From Ensifer sp. IC3342 (lineage in GTDB: Bacteria; Pseudomonadota; Alphaproteobacteria; Rhizobiales; Rhizobiaceae): DNA of 64,000 bases. This document shows, piece by piece, positions 39,164-46,337 of this stretch. The notes beneath the pieces were generated by a model. The model had not been told where the DNA came from. It ran no database searches and worked only from the letters and a program-made list of their open reading frames with translations. The translations under genes and the position numbers were made by a program. The stretch is from NCBI RefSeq assembly GCF_020193655.1, contig NZ_JADYVE010000002.1:372001-436000 (forward strand). The letters run 5' to 3'. Within the stretch, counting starts at the first letter, position 1; each line of letters starts with the position of its first letter.

Positions 39164-39420
39164 ACGACGATGGCGTAAGGCAGGCGCTCGAGCATCTGGC
39201 CAAGCAGGGATTTCTCTCGGTCGGCAAGGACGGCGTCGTCCAGCTCCGGCAACCGCGAAGCTACATCTGGCAGCCGAAGGAAGACATCACCGCCTACGAA
39301 CTGGCCCGGGCGATCGAGGTGATGTTCGTCTCGATGATGACGCAGGGCGGCGACTGCGACGCCGCCTTCGAACGGCTGCCCGACGAAGCGAAGCGGCATT
39401 TCGAGGTGGTGAAGCCATGA
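39160..39420 (+). CDS. Hypothetical phage protein, possible winged helix
   Basis: 86 residues. VRQALEHLAKQGFLSVGKDG reads like helix-wing of a small winged-helix protein; the C-terminal half is helical (AYELARAIEVMFVSMMTQ). Overlaps its neighbours by 4 bases on both sides. Confidence 0.5.
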   Translation: MNDDGVRQALEHLAKQGFLSVGKDGVVQLRQPRSYIWQPKEDITAYELARAIEVMFVSMMTQGGDCDAAFERLPDEAKRHFEVVKP

Positions 39421-39791
39421 ACGTCTATTGGAGAAAGCGCGGCGTGCATGTGCACATGCGCGTCTTTCACAACGGCAGGCTGGGTGATCTCTGCTGCGGC
39501 AAGAATGATTTCGAGACCATCCGGCGGGCGATGATCGGAGCCAGCTTCGAGGAGGAAGCGCCGCCCGACACGGTGTCGATGACCAGGCCCGACGTCTTCG
39601 GACGGCGGCATCGCATCGCCGTGGTGATTACCGACGAGATCAACGCCTGCTGCAGTGCCGAGGAACAGCGCGACCTGACCGAGGAGGTCATCAAGCTCGC
39701 CATCGGCCTCTATACCATCCGCTTCCGCGACGTGCCGCGCGCCATCCGCAGGATGCGATGCGCGAACTGTGGCACTTCACGGCGGATGTGA
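39417..39791 (+). CDS. Hypothetical phage protein, paralogue of the 27065 gene
   Basis: 124 residues. The first ~45 residues are homologous to the 73-residue protein at 27065-27286. The rest (RRHRIAVVITDEINACCSAE, EEVIKLAIGLYTIRFRDVPR) is an additional domain; C-terminal MRCANCG may bind zinc. The presence of related modules on both arms suggests an old duplication within the phage. Confidence 0.55.
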   Translation: MNVYWRKRGVHVHMRVFHNGRLGDLCCGKNDFETIRRAMIGASFEEEAPPDTVSMTRPDVFGRRHRIAVVITDEINACCSAEEQRDLTEEVIKLAIGLYTIRFRDVPRAIRRMRCANCGTSRRM

Positions 39792-39826
39792 TGAACAGCC
39801 AGCGCAAGCAACTGCTCTATCCGTGA
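39758..39826 (+). CDS. Possible 22-residue peptide
   Basis: ATG 39758, MRELWHFTADVMNSQRKQLL then YP and stop, AGGA 4 bases before. Overlaps the end of the previous gene in another frame and fills the only gap in the chain. Weak evidence. Confidence 0.25.
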   Translation: MRELWHFTADVMNSQRKQLLYP

Positions 39827-39835
39827 GGTGCGGCC

Positions 39836-40213
39836 ATGACCAGCGAGCAGGACATTCCCTATCTGGCGATCTTTCCGGGCAGGCGCGAGGCGACGAAATG
39901 CGTCGCGCACCTGCCGGATTTCACCAGCCCGCGCTTTTGGCCGCGGCTGCGCGAGGTGGTGCAAGCGGTCGTCGGCGACCCATGCGAGCACGTCAACGTC
40001 TTCTGGATTTTCCCCGGCGACGGCGCGGCCTCGTACCACGACCTGTTTGTAAACGAGATGGGCCAGATGCGTCGCCTGCCGCGCAACGAGCTGGCGACGA
40101 GGATCTACCGCAACAACGTGCTTACCCACGATCCGCTTCGCTTCCCGACGCCCGAGGCGCTGCCGTGGATCGCGGGACCGGCGGTTCTTTTCAGGGAAAG
40201 GGTGTGGCGATGA
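39836..40213 (+). CDS. Hypothetical phage protein
   Basis: 125 residues. Basic and aromatic-rich (FWPRLREVVQAVVGDPCEHV, NVFWIFPGDGAASYHDLF). Overlaps the next start by 4 bases. No known family. Confidence 0.5.
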   Translation: MTSEQDIPYLAIFPGRREATKCVAHLPDFTSPRFWPRLREVVQAVVGDPCEHVNVFWIFPGDGAASYHDLFVNEMGQMRRLPRNELATRIYRNNVLTHDPLRFPTPEALPWIAGPAVLFRERVWR

Positions 40214-40494
40214 CAACAACCGAGCCGAGCACAACCGATCACGTTATCGAGATCGAGGAAACCAAGGCGTGCATCTGGCGGTATATGCAAGGGCGCGATC
40301 CGTCAGGTCAGGGTGCGATTATCGCCGACATGCTCGCAACATGGCTGGTTGGCCATGCCCCGCCGCTGCGCGATGCGGCGCTGACCTACACCATCGAACT
40401 GACGATGTCCCTGCTGCCAATCAACGAGGCCATCCTTTTTGAAGGAGCGGGACACCCGCACACATGGGAGAAACCAGATGGAGAAAACCTTTGA
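40210..40494 (+). CDS. Hypothetical phage protein
   Basis: 94 residues from ATG 40210. Helical: EIEETKACIWRYMQGRDPSG, AIIADMLATWLVGHAPP. Pattern similar to small 'ribonuclease/host-takeover' sized early proteins but unassigned. Overlaps the following gene by 17 bases. Confidence 0.5.
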   Translation: MTTTEPSTTDHVIEIEETKACIWRYMQGRDPSGQGAIIADMLATWLVGHAPPLRDAALTYTIELTMSLLPINEAILFEGAGHPHTWEKPDGENL

Positions 40495-40642
40495 TGAAGC
40501 CCTTCTGGACCTGATCGACGAATACATGCTTGCTGCCGAACAAAACGGCAACGGGGACGTCGACGAGATGCGCGAGGAGATCATCTCGGCGCTGGAATTG
40601 CGGCTCAGGGCTTTGAAGGAAGAACAGGCCGACGACGAATAA
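40478..40642 (+). CDS. Small acidic phage protein
   Basis: 54 residues from ATG 40478; acidic, two helices (FDEALLDLIDEYMLAAEQNG, MREEIISALELRLRALKEEQ). Could be a DNA-mimic or antirepressor-like protein by charge, but nothing specific. Confidence 0.5.
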   Translation: MEKTFDEALLDLIDEYMLAAEQNGNGDVDEMREEIISALELRLRALKEEQADDE

Positions 40643-40735
40643 GCCGATGGAGCGAAGCACCATGCTTCGCCCATCATTCATTGGTTTTGATCGCCGACAT
40701 GGTTTCCCCGGCAAACACAGCGACAGGGAAATGCG

Positions 40736-40990
40736 ATGAACAAGGGATCCGACAGCTTCGCCTATCCCCCGCGCGGTCTCTCGCGCGAGGAGGCGGCGCG
40801 CTACATCGGCGTTGGCACGACGCTGTTTGACGAGCTGGTCGCCGAAGGCTCGATGCCGAGGCCGAAGCGGCTGCACGGTCGTGTCATCTGGGATCGCGTC
40901 GAACTGGACATGGCGTTTTCGTCAGCACCGCAGAACGGCGGCAGCGACATTCAGAGGGCGTTGGAACGCGCCCGGTCGCAGCGAAGATAG
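40736..40990 (+). CDS. AlpA/excisionase-like DNA-binding protein
   Basis: 84 residues. MerR/AlpA-type winged helix: GLSREEAARYIGVGTTLFDE, then LVAEGSMPRPKRLHGRVIWD and RVELDMAF. This pattern is typical of Xis/AlpA proteins close to integrases. It probably directs excision together with the integrase 0.5 kb downstream. Confidence 0.75.
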   Translation: MNKGSDSFAYPPRGLSREEAARYIGVGTTLFDELVAEGSMPRPKRLHGRVIWDRVELDMAFSSAPQNGGSDIQRALERARSQRR

Positions 40991-41011
40991 GACGTCGCAA
41001 TTAACTTGAAC

Positions 41012-41026
41012 TACCCTATGAGGGTA
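41012..41026. promoter_or_regulatory. Palindrome TACCCT-ATG-AGGGTA with promoter-like hexamers
   Basis: Lies between the excisionase-like and integrase cassettes, flanked by TTGAAC (41006-41011) and TATATA (41025-41030). Likely a promoter with operator for the integrase operon. Hexamer spacing (13) is short. Confidence 0.4.
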
Positions 41027-41086
41027 TATATGTCATGAGCCGTTCAAACGGGCAAAACCGCCCGACTCAACACGAACGGAGACAAC

Positions 41087-41329
41087 ATGACCGACGTCCG
41101 CTTTTTCCTCGTCGCATCCGGCTCTGCCACCCTGGAGCGTCTCAACATCGCGCTCTTCGCCAGCGAAATCGCGCATGCGAAATCGATGGCCCGCCGCATG
41201 ATCCCGCCCCTTTCCAAGGCCGATTATTTTTCCTTCTCGGTCTACGAGTCGGTGAGCGAAACCGAGTTCACCGAGATCGTTTCCTACCGCGCCAAGGTTT
41301 CCGAGACGCAGGTCGAGGAGATCGCCTGA
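41087..41329 (+). CDS. Hypothetical protein upstream of integrase
   Basis: 80 residues, ATG 41087 with ACGGAGACAAC upstream. Begins MTDVRFFLVASGSATLERLN; helical with a C-terminal amphipathic stretch. Stop overlaps the HTH gene's ATG, so co-translated with HTH and integrase. Confidence 0.5.
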   Translation: MTDVRFFLVASGSATLERLNIALFASEIAHAKSMARRMIPPLSKADYFSFSVYESVSETEFTEIVSYRAKVSETQVEEIA

Positions 41330-41517
41330 TGGAGACGCTGGCCGAAACCGTAAAGGCATGGCGCGAGCGCGCCGACATCAGTGCGCGGGAAGCGGCGGAG
41401 AAGCTCGGCATGTCGCGCCGCACCTTGGAGCACATCGAGCAGGGCAGGCCATACAGCAACGAGCGCCTGCTCAGGCTGGCAATCGAAGCATTGGAGAAGA
41501 AGGAAGAGCAGAAATGA
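41329..41517 (+). CDS. Small XRE HTH protein before integrase
   Basis: 62 residues: VKAWRERADISAREAAEKLG, MSRRTLEHIEQGRPYSN is an XRE HTH filling nearly the whole protein. Overlaps the integrase start by 4 bases. Likely a regulator of integrase or an architectural factor in recombination. Confidence 0.7.
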   Translation: METLAETVKAWRERADISAREAAEKLGMSRRTLEHIEQGRPYSNERLLRLAIEALEKKEEQK

Positions 41518-42713
41518 CGCTCGACGAGATCAAGAAAGAGTATCCCGGCATCACCCAATGGCGCAAAACGCCCGACAGCCCCATCCGCTGGCGGTTCCAG
41601 AAAAAGGGCTTCACGACCAAGCTGATTCCGGTGGGCGTCGAGCCGGGAACCAAGGCATTCGATGCCGCCTATCGGGCGATCATCGAGAACCACGCACCGC
41701 GCAAGGCCGACGTCGTCACTATGCCGAATGCGGCGCTGCCGGAGACCTTCCGCGCCGCTTGGAAGCTGGTCACGCAATCGCAGGAGTGGCGCGACAACGA
41801 TCCCGACACCCAGTACCACTGCGAGCGCCACGCGATGGAGTTTTTCGACATGCCGATTGTCATCGGCGAGAAGCTCACATGGGGTGACGTTCCGGTTGCC
41901 GACATGAATTACGAGGATCTGGAAGACCTCATCCGGCGCTGGGAAAAACCGACGCCATCGAAGCCTTGGAAAATGAAGGTGATGCTTCGGAAGATTTTCT
42001 ATCAGGCCCGCCGCAAGGGCTGGCGCAGCGACGACCCGACCGAACTGGTCAAATGGAAACGGGGCGGCGGCAAGCGCGGCGGCTATATAGGCTGGAAACC
42101 ATGGCCGGATGAAATCTGCGAGCGTTTCGAGGCCCGTCATCCCATCGGCACGGCGGCGCGCACCTGCTACGCGCTCGCCCGCTGGGCTGGCACCCGCCGG
42201 GGTGACATCGTCCGCATCCGCTGGGACCAATTGATCGAGGTCGAGGTCGAAGGCGAGATCATCCAAGGCTTCGAATTCGAGCAGGAAAAGCAGGTGCAGA
42301 ACGACGAGGACATGATCCAGTTCCGGCCTCTCACTTCCATGCTCGCCGAGGCGCTAGCCCCACTCGACCGGTCGCAGGGCGGCACGGTTCTGAAGACCGC
42401 CTATGGCAAGCCGTTCTCAAAGAACAGCCTGACCGGGCGAATGAAGGACTGGTGCGAGCAGGCCGGGATCCCGGTTTCGAGCCGCAAGGAGGACACGCGC
42501 GGCTACAGCCTGCACGGCCTGCGCAAGACCTATGCCCGAACCGTCGCCGAGACCGATGCCAGCCTGCAGCAGCAGAAGGACATGCTTGGCCATACCACGG
42601 TGCAGCAGGTCGCCAACTATGCCCGCAGCGTCGACAAGCGCAAAACGACGACGAGGGCGAGCCGCTTGCTGGAGGAAAGGCACGGCCTGCCGCGCTTGCG
42701 GGTGGTGAAGTGA
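41514..42713 (+). CDS. int: Tyrosine recombinase (phage integrase)
   Basis: 399 residues from ATG 41514. N-terminal arm-binding part, a core-binding domain from about residue 75 to 190, and a catalytic domain with Arg in WAGTRRGDIVRIRW (about 228), HGLR at 334-337, His360 in MLGHTT and Tyr369 in VANYAR. All catalytic residues are present. It inserts the phage at the tRNA-like core 100 bases downstream. Confidence 0.93.
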   Translation: MTLDEIKKEYPGITQWRKTPDSPIRWRFQKKGFTTKLIPVGVEPGTKAFDAAYRAIIENHAPRKADVVTMPNAALPETFRAAWKLVTQSQEWRDNDPDTQYHCERHAMEFFDMPIVIGEKLTWGDVPVADMNYEDLEDLIRRWEKPTPSKPWKMKVMLRKIFYQARRKGWRSDDPTELVKWKRGGGKRGGYIGWKPWPDEICERFEARHPIGTAARTCYALARWAGTRRGDIVRIRWDQLIEVEVEGEIIQGFEFEQEKQVQNDEDMIQFRPLTSMLAEALAPLDRSQGGTVLKTAYGKPFSKNSLTGRMKDWCEQAGIPVSSRKEDTRGYSLHGLRKTYARTVAETDASLQQQKDMLGHTTVQQVANYARSVDKRKTTTRASRLLEERHGLPRLRVVK

Positions 42714-42720
42714 TGATGCG

Positions 42721-42740
42721 GGACGATACGGGACGATACG
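42721..42740 (+). repeat. Tandem 10-bp repeat GGACGATACG x2
   Basis: Two perfect adjacent copies 8 bases after the integrase stop and 70 bases before the attachment core. Position fits arm-type integrase binding sites; could be chance. Confidence 0.4.
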
Positions 42741-42809
42741 TTAGTACCCCGTGAACAAACCGCGAAAATGTAAATAGTAACCTGTAGGAATTTCAAAAGG
42801 TTAGCTTGG

Positions 42810-42825
42810 CCCTCCGGGCCCACCA
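42810..42825 (+). other. Attachment-site core (tRNA 3'-end-like)
   Basis: CCCTCCGGGCCCACCA reads like the 3' T-stem, acceptor strand and CCA of a tRNA. The bases before it (GGTTAGCTTGG) do not form a proper T-loop, so the tRNA is not intact here; the complete gene should lie outside the window at the left prophage end on the plus strand. The crossover may extend a few bases to either side. Confidence 0.55.
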
Positions 42826-43101
42826 TTCATTTATAGAATCAACGGTTTGGTAGGCGGTTAGCCACTTCCGCGAGATCTCCAACGAAGACCAACAAGTGTG
42901 CCTGCCATTTTCATTGACGCTAATATTATCCACGGTTTTTGGAGTCTTCGTGAGGGGCGTTCCGTCTGACCTCCTATTGCCGTTGGTAGAGTTGCGAGAG
43001 CACGTGTCTGTGACGACGTTCTTTGACACTCTGCCGTAAGAAGGAGCTGTCGGCGCCAAGCACCTTGATGGCCGCAGAGGGGCTGAGCTACGGTTAAAAT
43101 A

Positions 43102-44133
43102 TTAACTGCCGAAATATTCATTTAAGAGCCTGATCTTCTCATTGTAGTCACCAAGTTCCTCCGCTGGCTTCTTTTCTCCTTTTGTTGTGAAGTATCCGTT
43201 CTTTGCTTTCGATCGATATTCCTCCTTGTCGCGAATGTCCTCTTTCTCCCACTGCACAACTTTGTACTGGGGAAAATCCTGCTCAAGGCTAGCTTTGATC
43301 TGGCTTTCGCTTTCTCCCATATCGAGAATGACTGCCGCATTCTTGACGCCCAGATCATTGGCTAGCTTCAGCGCAAATTTGAATGCATCCTTGCCGCGAA
43401 CACCGTAGCCAAAGAGATTGATTTCATCGTGTAGCCGACCGTCCTGCTTGAGCAGGCCTACGTCCTCTTGACCCTCCACGAATAGGAAGTTGTCATGAAA
43501 GAAAATCTCTTTGGCCACCACATCCATTAAGAACGGCTGCTGCCAGTTGGCCCCATTCAACAGCTTCTCGTAGTTTTGGTCGGATCTTAGCGAGTGTATC
43601 TCGGATTTTGCGTCGCCAATTTTGGTTATCTTATTCACGACGGCGCCATTGCGAATGTAGTCCCATGAGACAAAATATGGACTATGCGTGGAGATGATAA
43701 TCTGTCGCTTTGTAGCATTCTCAGCGATCACCTTTAGCAAGCGCTTCTGAGCGAGTGGATGCAACGAAAGCTCTGGTTCGTCCATCACCAGAGGTCGCTG
43801 TGTTTCAGCATGAAGATGAGTGAGTATCCTAAGTACTGAGATCACTCCGTCGCCGAGGAAGTCGGCTCTGTGCTTCTTCCCATCGCTAGTGCCGTATTCG
43901 ATGAACTTCTCTTCCTCATATCCGGTTGCAAATGATGTAAATGTCGGGAGCACTTTTCTCACAAGTGAAATAAAATTGCGGTAGTCATTCTCGTTCTTTT
44001 CAATACTCTCTAGGGCTGATGAGAGAAAAGCGTCTTGATGGTAGCCCCTTACCTCCATTTCAGCAGAGTGTTCGGCTATAAAGAAAGCGGTAGGGCAAAT
44101 CCGGTGTAGTGCACACCTGTCCTTTAGCTTCGC
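43102..44133 (-). pseudogene. 5'-truncated AAA/TOPRIM (OLD-like) ATPase gene
   Basis: 318 residues from ATG 44058, open up to a TAG at about 44134-44136. It has the ABC-type ATPase C-terminal half (VMDEPELSLHPLAQKRLLKV with Walker B, then IIISTHSPYFVSWDY as H-loop) and a TOPRIM-like domain (LFVEGQEDVGLLKQDGRLHD, VILDMGES). The N-terminal Walker A half, ~150-200 residues, is missing and no in-frame remnant is seen before the LysR gene. Lower GC than surroundings. Related proteins act in OLD, Septu or PARIS-type phage defence. Probably non-functional. Confidence 0.75.
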
Positions 44134-44253
44134 CTTCTAGCGAATGCTTGACCCGCCGTGGCGACAAGCCGAACCTAAGCCAGAAGAACCACCGTTGCGC
44201 GCTCGGTACCACGAGCGATAGCATCGCCGCGGTCCGTGGATCGGGAGGAAACC

Positions 44254-45213
44254 ATTAACCTCAGGCAGCTTCGTTATTTCGTGAAGGTGGTCGAGACCGG
44301 GAATATTACCCGGGCGTCGGAGAGCATGAATGTGGCGCAGACGGCGCTCAGCCAGCAGATCAGGCATTTGGAAGAGTCACTTGGCGTCCGGCTCCTGGTT
44401 CGCCATTCGCGCGGCATCTCGCTGACCGAGCCCGGTGAGGTTCTGCACCGGCATGCGGTTGCCATCCTCAGTTCCGTCGAGGAGGCGCGCCGGGACGTGA
44501 TGGCGCATGGGGCGGCGAGGCGAGAGGTGGTCAATCTCGGCGTCACGCCCAGCATCCAGGCATTGATCGGGCCGGAACTCCTTGCCGCCGCCCGCGACGA
44601 GGTCCCGGATATATCCTTCCGCGTCGTCGAGGAATTGAGCTTCATCCTGATCGATGCGCTCTTGCGCGGCGAGCTCGATATCGCGCTCGCCTATGAGTTC
44701 GAGAACCGTCCGGGGCTCGCGGCCACCGCGCTCATCGAGGAAGAACTGCTCTTCGTCGCCGGCGCCGGATCCCGTGTGCTTGGGGAATCGATCTCGTTCG
44801 AGGAGGCGGTCCGCACCGACCTGGCGCTCGTCAGCGACCGCGACATCGTCTGGCGGCTCGTCCATGAGGTGGCGGGCCGGCAGGGGCTTTCCGTGAACGT
44901 CGCCTTCGAGGTGCAGTCGATGCCGGCGATCAAGACACTGGTCGCGCGGGGAGCGGCCACCAGCGTGGTGCCTTACGGGGTAGTGGCGGAGGAAATCCAG
45001 CAGGGGCTGATCGTCGCCTGTCCGATCCGCCAGCCGTCGATCAAGCGGACGCTCTTCCTGAACCGGATGACGGATGCCCCGCCTTTCGTTCACGAAACGG
45101 CACTGCTCGCCTTCCTCGACAAGATCATCGGCAGGCTTGCCGAGAGGATGGGGCCCTACGGCAACCTCATCGGTAGCGTTCTGCCGCGTCGACATGAGGA
45201 GGCTCAGCCATAA
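44254..45213 (+). CDS. LysR-family regulator 1 (probable ATT start)
   Basis: 319 residues if it starts at ATT 44254, 5 bases after GGGAGG, reading (M)NLRQLRYFVKVVETGNITRA, the standard LysR N-terminus. The only canonical in-frame alternative is GTG 44236, which has no ribosome site and would put GGGAGG inside the gene. HTH at 1-60, ligand domain after. It precedes a paralogous LysR gene and a hydantoinase operon on the same strand, which it probably controls. Confidence 0.85.
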   Translation: MNLRQLRYFVKVVETGNITRASESMNVAQTALSQQIRHLEESLGVRLLVRHSRGISLTEPGEVLHRHAVAILSSVEEARRDVMAHGAARREVVNLGVTPSIQALIGPELLAAARDEVPDISFRVVEELSFILIDALLRGELDIALAYEFENRPGLAATALIEEELLFVAGAGSRVLGESISFEEAVRTDLALVSDRDIVWRLVHEVAGRQGLSVNVAFEVQSMPAIKTLVARGAATSVVPYGVVAEEIQQGLIVACPIRQPSIKRTLFLNRMTDAPPFVHETALLAFLDKIIGRLAERMGPYGNLIGSVLPRRHEEAQP

Positions 45214-46160
45214 ACCTTCGGCAGCTGCGCTATTTCGCGATGGTGGTGAAAACCGGCGGCATGTCGCATGCCGCCTCCCGGCTGAAGCTTGCCCAGACCG
45301 CGATCAGCATCCAGATTCGCGACCTCGAACGCGAGATCGGTGTCAGCCTGTTCGAGCGCCATTCGCGCGGCGTGGTGCCGACGAAGGCGGGCGAGGTTTT
45401 GTACGAGCGCTACAACGAACTCGAGCGATTTCTGGAGCGGACGCTTGAGGACGTCCGGTCTGCCGCCGGCAGCCCGGCGCCGCGGCCTTTCGTGATTGGC
45501 CTCGTTCCGAGCCACATGCGCCTTGTCGGGGCTGACGTCTTGATCGCGGCGGGTACCAAGCTGCCTGCGACGTCGCTGAAACTGGTCGAGGAGCTGAGCT
45601 TCGCGCTGATCGCTGCGCTCGAGCGCAAGGAGATCGACCTGGCCTTTGCCTATGACGTCGAGGGGCGTCCAGGCCTGGTGCGGGAAGCGGTGATCGAGGA
45701 CGAACTGCTGTTCGTGACCGCGCGCGCCAAAACTCAGGACGACAGTCCGATCAGCTTTGCCGACGCCCTTCAAGAGGAGCTCTTCTTTGCCGGCGAGCGC
45801 GGCATCGTCACGCTTGTGCGCCGCATGGCCCAGCGCCTGTCGCTCGAACCGCGCATCGTTTCGGACATGCAGTCGGTGCCGGCGATCCGGGCGCGCATCG
45901 CGGAGGGCGGCGCCAGTCTTCTGCCCTATGGCAGCGTCGCCGACGGCGTCAGCCGCGGCATTTTCGCCATTCGCAGGATAGAGCGTCCCGTGCCGAGCCG
46001 CACGCTCTACATGGTGAGCCGGCGCGAGGAGCGCTCGCCTTTGGAAGACGAACTCATCGGACCGTTCCTCAAAGACGTGGTTCGTCACATCTGCCGCGCC
46101 TCGGCGCCTTACGCGATCATCGTCGATCCGCGTTTCGAGATTGCCGGAACGTCCTCCTAA
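45210..46160 (+). CDS. LysR-family regulator 2 (probable ATA start)
   Basis: 316 residues if started at ATA 45210-45212, 7 bases after AGGAGG and overlapping the first LysR's TAA (ATAA). It then reads (M)NLRQLRYFAMVVKTGGMSHA. In the same frame a TGA lies at 45195, so no canonical start exists upstream; the first ATG (45240) would delete 10 conserved HTH residues. Clear paralogue of regulator 1 (same HSRGxxxTxxGEVL segment). Confidence 0.8.
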   Translation: MNLRQLRYFAMVVKTGGMSHAASRLKLAQTAISIQIRDLEREIGVSLFERHSRGVVPTKAGEVLYERYNELERFLERTLEDVRSAAGSPAPRPFVIGLVPSHMRLVGADVLIAAGTKLPATSLKLVEELSFALIAALERKEIDLAFAYDVEGRPGLVREAVIEDELLFVTARAKTQDDSPISFADALQEELFFAGERGIVTLVRRMAQRLSLEPRIVSDMQSVPAIRARIAEGGASLLPYGSVADGVSRGIFAIRRIERPVPSRTLYMVSRREERSPLEDELIGPFLKDVVRHICRASAPYAIIVDPRFEIAGTSS

Positions 46161-46337
46161 CGCCCTGCGACGTCATCCAGCCATAGCGAAAAACTTATAT
46201 CTCGCCGCTTTCAACGATCTTGGACAGGCCGTCTTCACGGCACTAGGCTTGCCTTAAATCAAATCCGGCGCGGTCAGGAGAGAGCGCCGGACGGCCTCAA
46301 TATCAGGCCGGATGGAGCGCATCAGGGAGGCTGCCGC

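Larger units (their letters stand above)
1..42825. mobile_element. Tailed-phage prophage (left end outside window)
   Basis: Contains a full set of head genes (portal, protease-capsid, terminases), replication genes, repressors, excisionase-like and integrase genes. Head genes run leftward off the window edge, so the tail and lysis genes and the left attachment site are not seen. The right limit is set at the tRNA-3'-end-like core just after the integrase. The HK97-type capsid and portal suggest a siphovirus-like phage. The prophage carries a cargo region of defence-type genes between the small terminase and HNH genes. The structural genes seen have open frames, so it may be functional apart from what the cargo insertions disturb. 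Confidence 0.93.
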
